Shown here: positions 34,822 through 43,895 of the stretch, in pieces
Layout of the letters: each line of letters starts with the position of its first letter
How positions within the stretch are numbered: position 1 is the stretch's first letter
Assembly: GCF_050529585.1 (NCBI RefSeq)
Contig: NZ_CP172882.1
Coordinates: 62,001-126,000 of the forward strand
Length of the DNA: 64,000 bases
Source: Enterococcus_D sp050529585
Lineage (GTDB): Bacteria > Bacillota > Bacilli > Lactobacillales > Enterococcaceae
Direction of reading: 5' to 3'
The notes under the pieces: model-generated
The model's database searches: none
What the model saw: only the letters and a program-made list of their open reading frames with translations
Told to the model about the DNA's origin: nothing
Program-made: the position numbers and the translations under genes

Positions 34822-35631
34822 ATGAGGACAATTGAACTGAATACGGGTATTCAGATACCTGTGATTGGCAGTGGGACAAATACTTTTGGTAAAGAAAACA
34901 AAGCGTATCAAGGGGCGATCAATGGAGATACCACCGAATTAGCAGCAGCCATCAAAGCGGGTTATCGACATTTCGATACAGCGATCTCTTATCGAAATGA
35001 AGCGGTCGTGGGCAAAGCCATCAAAGAGAGCGGGCTTGACCGTAGTGAATTTTTTATTACCTCTAAAATACCTGGCACGTCGGAGTATACAAAAGATGCA
35101 GCAGCTGTCAAATCAGCAGTTGAATCAAGTGTATCTGCCTTGCAAACAGAAACGATCGATCTATATTTGATTCATCATCCTTGGGATAATCTAGAAGAAA
35201 TCGCTGCGGTCTGGGCTGTTCTTGAAACCTACGTAGACCACGGTATAATCAAAGCGATCGGCGTATCTAATTTTCAGGAAAAAGAGTTGGCTTATTTGTT
35301 AGACAACAGTCGTATCAAGCCAGCTGTCAATCAAGTTGAATCACATCCTGGTAAATGGAACGATGGCATCATTGGCTATTCTTTGGCGCATCACGTAGTA
35401 CCAGAAGCTTGGGGACCACTTTCGCGTATTTCTGATAACGCAAAGGAACAGTTGGCGGCGATCGGGGCACATCATCAAAAATCTTGGAGCCAAGTGGTGC
35501 TGCGGTATCAAATCGAACGTGGCGTCGTTGTGATTCCTAAATCACATGCGGCGGAACATCAAGCAGTAAATTTAGCGCTTTTTGATTTTTCATTAACGGA
35601 GGAAGAAAAAGATATTATCAAAGGATTATGA
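34822..35631 (+). CDS. Aldo/keto reductase
   Basis: A 269-residue NADPH-dependent (beta/alpha)8 reductase. The catalytic tetrad is D52, Y57, K82 and H118 (HFDTAISYRNE, ITSKIPG, LYLIHHPWD). The late VVIPKSHAAEH binds the cofactor phosphate. The substrate is not predictable; small aldehydes or diketo compounds are usual. AAGGAGG precedes ATG 34822. Confidence 0.9.
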   Translation: MRTIELNTGIQIPVIGSGTNTFGKENKAYQGAINGDTTELAAAIKAGYRHFDTAISYRNEAVVGKAIKESGLDRSEFFITSKIPGTSEYTKDAAAVKSAVESSVSALQTETIDLYLIHHPWDNLEEIAAVWAVLETYVDHGIIKAIGVSNFQEKELAYLLDNSRIKPAVNQVESHPGKWNDGIIGYSLAHHVVPEAWGPLSRISDNAKEQLAAIGAHHQKSWSQVVLRYQIERGVVVIPKSHAAEHQAVNLALFDFSLTEEEKDIIKGL

Positions 35632-35643
35632 ATGACTCCAATC

Positions 35644-35677
35644 AAACACTTAGAACATAGCGTTCTAGGTGTTTTTT
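35644..35677 (+). terminator. Terminator after the aldo/keto reductase gene
   Basis: Arms AAACACTTAGAAC and GTTCTAGGTGTTT followed by T. Confidence 0.8.
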
Positions 35678-35699
35678 GTTGTACTGTCAAAGAGCCATG

Positions 35700-36340
35700 C
35701 AATGAGACTTCATTTTCCCATAAAATAACTGATTAGGTTTATTATAGGCACCGTCTATAAACAAAATCCCTGCTAATCATGTGAAATTGAGAAATAAACA
35801 AGGAACCATGCTTCTGCGTCAATGGGCGCGCGGTTATATTGTTATCTGGCCCAAAAACTGTTGTTACACGTGAAACACTGATTGAAGAAAGCGGACCAGT
35901 GAAGACGCCAGAAGCAACAGTTGAAAAGATCATGGCCGTGAGCAAACCCGCGTTCTAGATCCTATCGACAAAAGCCGTCAAAGACAATATTGAAACGTTG
36001 GCTAGGCCTATTTGACATCTTGATCCAAATGACCAATCTCAATAGTGATCCTTGATCAAGATAGATAAAGCGTAAAAGAATGCCGGAGAGTTTGGATTTC
36101 TAAAGATCTCCCGCGTGAGATGAACACCAATCCAGGTCGTATGCCGTATCAGCAGCCGCAAGCTGACCGAGCCACATACTGTTGGCCATTCTCTTACAAC
36201 AAAAAGGGGTGTTTTCATTTTTTCTGAGCAGCAAAATGATAAATAAGTAGTCAAATATTAAATTTTCCCCATGTATCCCTTTTCAGTCAGCCTTATTTTT
36301 TACCTCCATGTCACTATCTGGTACTCTTTTTTATGAGCGT
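35700..36340 (+). other. Gene-free, probably decayed region
   Basis: About 640 bases with no convincing gene. Plus-strand reading shows short protein-like runs broken by stops: one from about 35827 to a stop at 35956-35958 (containing VVTRETLIEESGPVKTPEA), continuing in the same frame for some 20 codons, and another in a different frame near 36100-36230. The pattern suggests a remnant of one or more lost genes. The original function was not recognised. No transposon ends were found. Confidence 0.35.
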
Positions 36341-36367
36341 ACTTAAAAGGTGCAGGGAGGTTTTTTT

Positions 36368-38074
36368 GTGAAAAAATTAAACCAGCGTCCACTGATGTGG
36401 CAGGTGGTATTATTGATCTTGATGAGTGGTGTTTTTTTGCTGCCGCAAATAATTGGCAAGGGGATGATCTTAGGCTCCGATGTCGTCTTCCACTTTAATC
36501 GGTTTTATGAAACGAGTCAGCAGATCAAAGAAGGTAATTTTCAATATTTTTTATCGATTTACGGTTTTCAGCAATCTGGGAGGATCGTCAATGCATTGTA
36601 TGGGCCATTCTTTGCTTATTTCCAAGGCCTATTGGTCCTGCTGAGCCCTTCTTGGTATGCGTATCAATTGATTTCTAATGGGTTGCTGTACCTCTTGGCT
36701 GGGTTGTCGATGTTCGGTTTATTGCGAAAATTAAAGGTCAACGGCTGGCTGGCTACGGCAATGGGTATTTTTTATATGTCGACCTATTCGATCCAATATT
36801 GGATCGAGCGCCAAGGATTTTCTGCGTGGGGCGCGGCCGTCTTGCCACTATGCTTGATCCCATTGATTGCATTGGGGCAGGAAAAGAAACTGCGTCCATT
36901 TGCTGTCGGTGTTTCAGTCGCTGTCTTATTTCAGATTCACGTCTTTTCAAGTATTATGCTGGTCTTGATGTATGTGCCATTTTTCATTCAGGCTTTTTTC
37001 AGCGGTGAAGGACCGGATGTGAAAAAACAGTTGGTGGGGAAATTGATCGGTGCGATCGGTATCTTCTTGCTATTGACCGCCAATATTTGGCTTGGCATGG
37101 CCGATCTTTATTTAAATAACCAGTTATTGGCACCGTTTGTCAATCACAATATGCAAAACAATACCATTACTGGTACCAGCAGCTATTGGTGGTCGACACC
37201 GATTCTTCTGCCAATCATTTGTGCATTGTTCTTCTGCGGTGCGCTGAAAGTTTGGCCAAAACTAGCCAGTGATATGAAACTGATGACCTTGGTAGCAGCG
37301 ATTTTCTTTATTTTGGCTACGAACTTTATCCCATGGACATGGCTGGGAAGTTTAGACAATGGGCTGATCAATTTGATCCAGTTTCCATTCCGTTTTTTTG
37401 TACCGGCAACCGTTTTGATCATTGCTGGATTGTGCCTGTTGGTCCCTTATTACCAAGGCCAGCAATTGGTGAAACCGATTTGGATCATCTTGCTGGTTGT
37501 TCTCAGCAGTGGTCAAGTTTTGATCCAAACCACAAACAAAATGCTGGATTGGCGTTCGGATGAAGCCGCAGTGACCTTGCGGAACCATACCTATTTAGCT
37601 ACTGATTCTGCGAAGGAATTGAAAGCTGCTTATTTTGCAGCTGATAAATCTTTAGCATTGGCGCTATACCAGCGTTCTACCCCAGACTATGTGCCTATTT
37701 ACCAAGAAACGACGGAGAATAAGTATGATGCTTATGGGGAGCAAATCATAGAAAAAAACAATACGGTCGTCAAATCAGTGGAAGAAGGTAAATTGACCTT
37801 GCGTTGGCAGGGAGATAGCACTGATTGGGTCCAAGTACCGGTCATCAATTATCGTTATACGGAATTGACCTTGAATCAAACCCCGCTGAATCACGCAGAT
37901 ATTCAATTAAGCACGATCGGTGTGGTGACATTGCAGCAAAAAATTGGATCGAATGTCTTGGTGGTGGATTATGATGCCCCTTGGTATTTCGATAGTGCCT
38001 TGTGGCTCACGATCGGTGCTTGGCTGCTCTTGCCCCTTGGCTACGCTGTTTGGTGGTGGCGATGTCAGCGATAG
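36368..38074 (+). CDS. Polytopic membrane protein, GT-C/YfhO-like
   Basis: A 568-residue protein with about ten to twelve helices, a large extracellular C-terminal part (about 390-545) and a final helix. An early Asp (GSDVVFHFNRFYE) after the first helix resembles the catalytic loop of GT-C glycosyltransferases that use lipid-linked sugars. It may glycosylate a wall polymer or lipid, but this is fold-level guessing. GTG 36368 behind AGGGAGG is preferred to a GTG at 36350 inside that site. Monocistronic, bounded by a terminator. Confidence 0.65.
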   Translation: MKKLNQRPLMWQVVLLILMSGVFLLPQIIGKGMILGSDVVFHFNRFYETSQQIKEGNFQYFLSIYGFQQSGRIVNALYGPFFAYFQGLLVLLSPSWYAYQLISNGLLYLLAGLSMFGLLRKLKVNGWLATAMGIFYMSTYSIQYWIERQGFSAWGAAVLPLCLIPLIALGQEKKLRPFAVGVSVAVLFQIHVFSSIMLVLMYVPFFIQAFFSGEGPDVKKQLVGKLIGAIGIFLLLTANIWLGMADLYLNNQLLAPFVNHNMQNNTITGTSSYWWSTPILLPIICALFFCGALKVWPKLASDMKLMTLVAAIFFILATNFIPWTWLGSLDNGLINLIQFPFRFFVPATVLIIAGLCLLVPYYQGQQLVKPIWIILLVVLSSGQVLIQTTNKMLDWRSDEAAVTLRNHTYLATDSAKELKAAYFAADKSLALALYQRSTPDYVPIYQETTENKYDAYGEQIIEKNNTVVKSVEEGKLTLRWQGDSTDWVQVPVINYRYTELTLNQTPLNHADIQLSTIGVVTLQQKIGSNVLVVDYDAPWYFDSALWLTIGAWLLLPLGYAVWWWRCQR

Positions 38075-38098
38075 AATCGATCAAATAGCATCAAGTTG

Positions 38099-38127
38099 CC
38101 TCTGTAGTTTACTGCAGAGGTTTTTTC
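38099..38127 (+). terminator. Terminator after the membrane protein gene
   Basis: Arms CCTCTGTAG and CTGCAGAGG followed by six T. Confidence 0.85.
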
Positions 38128-38156
38128 ATTTCTTGCATCTACACGCAGATAAAAGC

Positions 38157-38193
38157 AACAATCGTTGCGTTCGCAACGATTGTTCTTTATACT
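38157..38193 (+). promoter_or_regulatory. Promoter with MarR-type operator
   Basis: A perfect inverted repeat, AACAATCGTTGCG and CGCAACGATTGTT with TT between (38157-38184), covers the -35 box TTGCGT (38165-38170). The -10 box TATACT (38188-38193) is 17 bases further on. The MarR gene starts at 38228. The repeat is not followed by a T run, so it reads as an operator for self-repression rather than a terminator. Confidence 0.65.
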
Positions 38194-38227
38194 AGAAAGC
38201 GAGAAAACAGGAGAAAGGATGTCATAG

Positions 38228-38665
38228 ATGGAAGCAATCATTCGTTCGATCAACCATATTGCCCGCCTGGCGACGTTGTATCGTGAACAAGAATTGAAAA
38301 AATATGGCTTAGGTGCGATGCATCATACCTATTTATTGAATATTTGTCGCAATCCCGGTATTAGTCAAGAAGCACTGGCCAAACTGATTTTTGTCAATAA
38401 GAGCAATGTGGCCCGCCAACTGGCTATTTTAGAAGAGAAAGGCTTTGTTATCCGACAGACTAGTCCGAATGATCGGCGCCAATTGTCGGTCTATCCCACT
38501 GAAACGACACTCGCTTTGATACCAACCATTCAAGAGATGCTCCAAAGTTGGAACGCGCAAGTGATGACTGATTTTTCTGACGCAGAACAAAAGCAATTGT
38601 TAGCGCAATTGGCGGTGGTCAAAGAAAAATCACAACAGCTTTTAGAGAATGAGGTGGCGGAATGA
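38228..38665 (+). CDS. MarR-family repressor of the ABC exporter
   Basis: A 145-residue winged-helix regulator. The recognition region is GISQEALAKLIFVNKSNVAR and the wing FVIRQTSPNDRRQLSVYPT. It overlaps the exporter gene by four bases, so it is coupled to it. It likely binds the palindrome at 38157-38184 and is released by drugs or lipophilic ligands. Confidence 0.88.
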   Translation: MEAIIRSINHIARLATLYREQELKKYGLGAMHHTYLLNICRNPGISQEALAKLIFVNKSNVARQLAILEEKGFVIRQTSPNDRRQLSVYPTETTLALIPTIQEMLQSWNAQVMTDFSDAEQKQLLAQLAVVKEKSQQLLENEVAE

Positions 38666-40377
38666 GTTTACTCAAAGCATATATCAAACCGTATATCGGT
38701 CGAATTTCTCTAGGGGTCAGTATCAAGTTTTTTGGTTCATTGATGGATCTGCTTTTACCTTGGATCTTGGCATACATTATCGACACAGTGATTCCTACCA
38801 AAGAAGTGAAACAGATTTTCTTTTGGGGCGGTGTCATGCTCCTTTGTTCGATCATTGCCGTTGTGACCAATATTGTTGCCAATCGAATGGCGTCTAGTGT
38901 CGCCCGAGATACAACTGGACGTGTGCGCCATGACTTATTCGCCAAAGTCAGTTACTTATCGATTCCGCAAGTTGAAGCGATTGGGGTGCCATCGCTGGTG
39001 TCTCGTTTGACCACGGATACTTACAATATTCACCAAACGGTAGGCATGAGTCAACGACTAGGTATTCGCGCACCGATCCTGTTGCTTGGCGGCATCATGA
39101 TTACCGCCACCCTTGATCCAGTCTTGACGTTGGTTTTGGTGGGCGTTTTGCCCTTCACATTGATTGCTGCCATATTGATCTCCAAACGGGGGATTCCGTT
39201 GTTTGCTGCATTGCAGACACAAGTCGATCTGCTGGTGCGAACCGTGCGAGAGAATGTGACGGGTGCTCGGATCATCAAAGCATTGTCTAAAGCGGACGTT
39301 GAAAAGGCGCGATTCAATCAAGTCAATCAAGCTGTGGTGACTGCTGAAACCAACGCCAACCGGACGATGGCCGCCACGCCACCATTGATGGATCTTTTTT
39401 TGAACGTGGGTCTGACGTTAGTGATTGTCGTTAGTGCATATCGTGTCAATCAAGGATTGACTCAACCAGGCGTGATCATTGCTTTCTTGACCTATTTCAC
39501 GATTATTTTAAATGCAATGCTGAGCATCACTAGGATTTTTGTGATCGTTTCTAAAGGGTTGGCTTCAGCCGATCGGATCCAAGCGGTATTGCGCTTGCCG
39601 CAACATATGAAGGTCATCGACGGTCCCGTCAAAGAAGAAGCAGCCCACATCGTTTTCGACCATGTATCTTTCACATATCCTAATGGCCATTCGGTCTTGA
39701 AAGACATCGATTTTTCCTTACTGCCGGGGGAGACGCTTGGAATCATTGGTGTAACAGGGAGTGGCAAATCCACGATCGTGAAACTATTGCTGCGTTTATA
39801 TGATCCTTCTCAAGGGGAGATCCGTATTGGCGGACGCGATATTCGTACGATTCCCTCCGAAGAACTCCATCAGCTCTTTGGAATCGTCTTGCAAAAAGAT
39901 ATTTTATTTACCGAATCAATTGCTGAAAATATCGCTTTTGGGCGGCGTTTTACCAAGGAGGAGTTGGAAGAAGCTGCGGCTCGGGCGCAAGCCAAAGAGT
40001 TTATTGCGGCTTTGCCAGAACGCTTTGGTTATCAATTGCATGCCAAAGGCAGTAATCTCAGTGGTGGCCAAAAACAACGGGTCTTGCTTTCCCGAGCATT
40101 AGCTGGTTCCCCGGAGGTATTGGTTTTAGATGATTCAGCTAGTGCATTAGATTACCAAACAGATGCCCGATTGCGTCGGGTATTAAGAGAGGATTTTCAA
40201 GAAACAACGACTATTTTGATTGCCCAAAGAATTAGTTCGATCCAATATGCCGATAAGATCTTGGTGCTGGAAGATGGTGCCATGAATGGTTTTGGTACCC
40301 ATGAGTCGTTATTGGCAACCAACCAGATTTATCGCGAGATCTATCACGGACAGACAGGAGGTGTCGTCAATGGCTAA
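38662..40377 (+). CDS. efrA: Heterodimeric ABC multidrug exporter subunit with degenerate site (EfrA-like)
   Basis: A 571-residue half-transporter with six helices and an ATPase domain. Walker A is GVTGSGKST and the signature is LSGGQKQR. After the Walker B Asp (D490) comes D491 where the catalytic Glu should be. This is the non-catalytic subunit pattern of LmrCD, BmrCD and EfrAB. Its dimer partner is the next gene. The symbol rests on gene order (MarR then two half-transporters) and this pattern. Confidence 0.88.
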   Translation: MSLLKAYIKPYIGRISLGVSIKFFGSLMDLLLPWILAYIIDTVIPTKEVKQIFFWGGVMLLCSIIAVVTNIVANRMASSVARDTTGRVRHDLFAKVSYLSIPQVEAIGVPSLVSRLTTDTYNIHQTVGMSQRLGIRAPILLLGGIMITATLDPVLTLVLVGVLPFTLIAAILISKRGIPLFAALQTQVDLLVRTVRENVTGARIIKALSKADVEKARFNQVNQAVVTAETNANRTMAATPPLMDLFLNVGLTLVIVVSAYRVNQGLTQPGVIIAFLTYFTIILNAMLSITRIFVIVSKGLASADRIQAVLRLPQHMKVIDGPVKEEAAHIVFDHVSFTYPNGHSVLKDIDFSLLPGETLGIIGVTGSGKSTIVKLLLRLYDPSQGEIRIGGRDIRTIPSEELHQLFGIVLQKDILFTESIAENIAFGRRFTKEELEEAAARAQAKEFIAALPERFGYQLHAKGSNLSGGQKQRVLLSRALAGSPEVLVLDDSASALDYQTDARLRRVLREDFQETTTILIAQRISSIQYADKILVLEDGAMNGFGTHESLLATNQIYREIYHGQTGGVVNG

Positions 40378-42139
40378 TCGTAAAGTAGCTGAAAAACCCA
40401 AAAACAGCAAGCAAACCTTGCTGCGTTTATGGGGTTATCTATATGACAGCAAGGGACTCTTATTTTTATCCGCTTTTTTGATGATGGCGAGTAATCTATT
40501 CGCATTGGTTGGCCCACTGCTCTCAGGCTATGCGATCGATGCGATCCAATTTGGACCGGGGAAAGTCTTGTTCGAGCGGGTCTTCTTTTATTGCGGATTG
40601 ATGCTGGTTTTTTATATTGCATCTTCGGTATTGAGTTACGTCATCTCATTGCTGATGATCCGATTGAGCCAACGTGTGGTGGCGACGATGCGCAAACATA
40701 TTTTTGATAAAATCACTGAACTGCCAGTTGGTTATTTTGATCGTGTGGCGACAGGTGATATCATCAGTCGAGTCAGTTATGATGTCGATACGATCAATAC
40801 TTCATTGGCGAGCGATGCCATTCAAGTATTGAGCAGTTTGGTCACGATCATCGGATCATTTGTGATGATGTTGCTGATTTCCCCGCTGCTTGTCTTGATT
40901 TTTGTAGTGACAGTACCTGCTTCAATCATTTTGACCCGTTACTTAATGGGGAAATTTCAGCCGTTATTTAGTCGGCGTTCACGGAAACTAGGCGAACTGA
41001 ATGGTTTTGTCGAAGAAATCATTTCAGGACAGCAAACAATCAAGTTGTATAATCAAGAAGAAGCCATCATTGAACGTTTCGATGAAAAAAATCAAGCGGC
41101 AGTTGATGCATATTACAATGCTGAATACTATGGCAGTATGACTGGACCTTCGATCAATTTTATCAATAACATTTCCTTGTCATTGATCAGTATTTTTGGC
41201 GCTTTGCTCTTTTTGTTTGGTCGCTTGTCGTTAGGGAACGTTTCCTCCTTTGTCTTGTATTCACGAAAGTTTTCAGGACCAATCAATGAATTGGCCAATA
41301 TATTCAGTGACCTGCAATCGGCATTGGCTGCGGCGGAACGTATATTTCGTTTGTTAGATGAGGCACCCGAAGTGTCAGATGTGCCAAATGCTTACACTTT
41401 CAAAGACGTCGCGGGGCAAGTATCTTTAGACCATGTGTCCTTTGGCTATCAACCGGAACGACCAATCATTCGTGACGTATCATTAGAAGTGACGCCGGGA
41501 AGCTTGGTCGCCATTGTTGGGCCGACCGGCGCAGGCAAAACAACGATTGTAAATCTGCTGATGCGTTTTTATGATCCAGATAGCGGGGAGATTCGTTTGG
41601 ATGGCCATGATATCCGAAAAGCCACGCGGGGAAGCTTGCGACGCAGCTATGCTATGGTCTTGCAAGATACGTGGTTGTTTACCGGTACGATCTTTGAAAA
41701 CTTGGCTTATGGCAAATCAGATGCCACGCTGGCACAAGTCCAAGCTGCTGCCAAAGCCGCCCACATCCATGACTTTATTGAGAAATTACCCCACAAATAT
41801 CAGACAGTGATTTCAGAAGATGGCGCTGGTATTTCTCAAGGTCAAAAACAATTATTGACGATTGCCCGTGCAATGTTGTTAGATGCGGATTTGCTGATTT
41901 TAGATGAAGCGACATCGAATGTCGATACCCAAACAGAACTGTTGATTCAAGCAGCCATGACAGAATTGATGCAAGGCAAGACCTCTTTTGTGATTGCCCA
42001 CCGTTTGTCGACGATTCGTCATGCTGATTTGATCTTGGTGGTAGAACAGGGCAATATCGTTGAACAAGGTACCCATGAATTTTTATTGAACAAAGGGGGA
42101 CGCTATGCGGCGCTGTATCAAGCACAATTTGAACAATAA
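40370..42139 (+). CDS. efrB: Heterodimeric ABC multidrug exporter, catalytic subunit (EfrB-like)
   Basis: A 589-residue half-transporter. Walker A is GPTGAGKTT, and Walker B ends DE with catalytic E513. The signature is ISQGQ (488-492) rather than LSGGQ. Paired with the D491 of the partner, this gives the one degenerate and one active site expected of heterodimers. ATG 40370 behind AGGAGG overlaps the previous stop by eight bases. Confidence 0.9.
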   Translation: MANRKVAEKPKNSKQTLLRLWGYLYDSKGLLFLSAFLMMASNLFALVGPLLSGYAIDAIQFGPGKVLFERVFFYCGLMLVFYIASSVLSYVISLLMIRLSQRVVATMRKHIFDKITELPVGYFDRVATGDIISRVSYDVDTINTSLASDAIQVLSSLVTIIGSFVMMLLISPLLVLIFVVTVPASIILTRYLMGKFQPLFSRRSRKLGELNGFVEEIISGQQTIKLYNQEEAIIERFDEKNQAAVDAYYNAEYYGSMTGPSINFINNISLSLISIFGALLFLFGRLSLGNVSSFVLYSRKFSGPINELANIFSDLQSALAAAERIFRLLDEAPEVSDVPNAYTFKDVAGQVSLDHVSFGYQPERPIIRDVSLEVTPGSLVAIVGPTGAGKTTIVNLLMRFYDPDSGEIRLDGHDIRKATRGSLRRSYAMVLQDTWLFTGTIFENLAYGKSDATLAQVQAAAKAAHIHDFIEKLPHKYQTVISEDGAGISQGQKQLLTIARAMLLDADLLILDEATSNVDTQTELLIQAAMTELMQGKTSFVIAHRLSTIRHADLILVVEQGNIVEQGTHEFLLNKGGRYAALYQAQFEQ

Positions 42140-42200
42140 TTGCTTGCTCGATTTTTCCTGGAAATTCTTGTCCGATCCACTTTCTTTGTTGGGATAATCC

Positions 42201-42229
42201 AAGACAAATCAGTGATTAATCGGTATACT
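42201..42229 (+). promoter_or_regulatory. Candidate promoter of the second GH1 gene
   Basis: AAGACA (42201-42206) and TATACT (42224-42229) at 17-base spacing. Two direct copies of ATTAATCGG (near 42214 and 42250) flank the -10 box and could be an activator or repressor site. Confidence 0.45.
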
Positions 42230-42271
42230 AGTAAAGTAAGGGTTATCATTAATCGGAAGGTGGGTCAAACA

Positions 42272-43708
42272 ATGGATCACAAACAATTACAACATTTTCC
42301 CGCAGATTTTTTATGGGGTTCAGCTTCGGCTGCTTATCAAGTAGAAGGGGCATGGCAAACAGATGGGAAAGGTGCTTCGGTTTGGGATGAGTTTGTACGG
42401 ATTCCCGGCAAAACATTTGAAGGCACCAATGGCGACGTCGCTGTCGATCATTACCATCGCTTTAAAGAAGATGTCGCACTCATGAAAGAACAAGGGCTGA
42501 AAACGTACCGCTTTTCTGTCGCTTGGACGCGTATTTTTCCTGAAGGACGTGGAGAGGTCAATCAAGCAGGGTTAGATTTTTATTTGGCATTGATCGACGA
42601 ATTACTGGCTGCTGGAATCGAACCAATGGTCACCTTGTATCACTGGGATCTGCCCAAAGCACTGCAAGATGCTTATGGTGGTTGGGAGTCTCGAGAGATC
42701 ATCGCTGATTTCAATCATTATGCAACAGTTTTATTTGAAGCCTTTCGTGGTAAAGTGAAGTACTGGGTCAGCTTGAATGAACAAAATATTTTTACTTCAC
42801 TGGGGTATCTGCTTGCAGCGCATCCGCCAGGCGTGACGGATCCAAAGCGAATGTACCAAGTCAACCACATTGCCAACCTTGCGAATGCGACAGTTATTCG
42901 TACATTCCATGATATGGAGATGCCTGGAAAGATCGGGCCAAGTTTTGCTTATTCACCGAATTACCCAATCAACAGTGACCCTAAAAATATTCTGGCTGCT
43001 GAGAATGCGGAAGATTTGATGGCTCATTATTGGTTAGATGTTTATCTTTGGGGAGAATATCCGAAGGCTGCGTTCAACTATTTGCAAGAGCAAGGGATGG
43101 CGCCGACGATTGAAGAAGGAGATATGGACTTGCTGCGTTCTGCAAAACCAGATTTTCTTGGTATCAACTATTATCAAACGGCTACGAATGCTTTCAATCC
43201 ACTAGACGGCGTGGGGGCCGGTAAAATGAATACAACCGGCAAAAAAGGCAGCAGTGAAGAATCAGGTGTGCCGGGAATGTTCAAAAAAGTGGAGAATCCA
43301 TTTGTTGAGCGCACCAACTGGGACTGGGAAATTGATCCTCAAGGCTTACGGGTGGCATTGCGGCGTATCACGAGTCGTTACCGAATTCCAGTGATCATTA
43401 CAGAAAATGGTTTAGGAGAATATGACAAATTGACAGCGGACAAACAAGTCCATGATCAATATCGGATCGATTATCTAGCCGGTCACGTTCATGCGATCAA
43501 AGAAGCAATCACAGATGGTGCTGAGGTCTTAGGTTATTGTACTTGGTCATTCACGGATTTGTTGAGCTGGTTGAATGGGTATCAAAAACGATACGGTTTT
43601 GTCTATGTTGACCAAGATGAAAAGCAAGACGGTACCTTAGATCGCATCAAGAAAGACAGTTTTTATTGGTACCAATCACTGATCCAAGAAAATGGTCAAA
43701 ATGCTTGA
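42272..43708 (+). CDS. GH1 6-phospho-beta-glycosidase
   Basis: A 478-residue cytosolic GH1 enzyme. The acid/base is E170 (LNEQN) and the nucleophile E378 (ITENGLGEYD). The phosphate loop reads SWLNGYQKRYGF, with Ser, Lys and Tyr at the positions that bind the 6-phosphate in LacG. The Trp after the Ser is also as in LacG, so 6-phospho-beta-galactosides may be cleaved besides glucosides. The frame is open from 42140, but ATG 42272 behind GGAAGG begins at the domain. No PTS gene adjoins it. Confidence 0.9.
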   Translation: MDHKQLQHFPADFLWGSASAAYQVEGAWQTDGKGASVWDEFVRIPGKTFEGTNGDVAVDHYHRFKEDVALMKEQGLKTYRFSVAWTRIFPEGRGEVNQAGLDFYLALIDELLAAGIEPMVTLYHWDLPKALQDAYGGWESREIIADFNHYATVLFEAFRGKVKYWVSLNEQNIFTSLGYLLAAHPPGVTDPKRMYQVNHIANLANATVIRTFHDMEMPGKIGPSFAYSPNYPINSDPKNILAAENAEDLMAHYWLDVYLWGEYPKAAFNYLQEQGMAPTIEEGDMDLLRSAKPDFLGINYYQTATNAFNPLDGVGAGKMNTTGKKGSSEESGVPGMFKKVENPFVERTNWDWEIDPQGLRVALRRITSRYRIPVIITENGLGEYDKLTADKQVHDQYRIDYLAGHVHAIKEAITDGAEVLGYCTWSFTDLLSWLNGYQKRYGFVYVDQDEKQDGTLDRIKKDSFYWYQSLIQENGQNA

Positions 43709-43738
43709 TCGTGAGCAACGAATATTTTTGCAACGATG

Positions 43739-43770
43739 AAAAAGTACGTTCTTCGTGAACGTGCTTTTTT
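43739..43770 (+). terminator. Terminator after the second GH1 gene
   Basis: Arms AAAGTACGTTC and GAACGTGCTTT followed by T. Confidence 0.85.
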
Positions 43771-43782
43771 GGTGAATAATCG

Positions 43783-43837
43783 TTGACAAGTGTAAACGAT
43801 AAAGGTAAAGTATAGGGAGTGAATGATTACAAGTGTA
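43783..43837 (+). promoter_or_regulatory. copA promoter with two cop boxes
   Basis: TTGACA (43783-43788) and TAAAGT (43806-43811) at 17-base spacing form the promoter. TACAAGTGTA at 43828-43837 is a perfect CopY box (TACANNTGTA), and GACAAGTGTA at 43785-43794 is a one-mismatch copy on the -35 box. This is the two-box plan of the E. hirae cop operon, so CopY should repress here and release on copper. Confidence 0.8.
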
Positions 43838-43895
43838 AACAAAAAGGTGAAGACACTTGAAAAATGAAAAGAAATCTTTAAAGGGGGAGACCATC

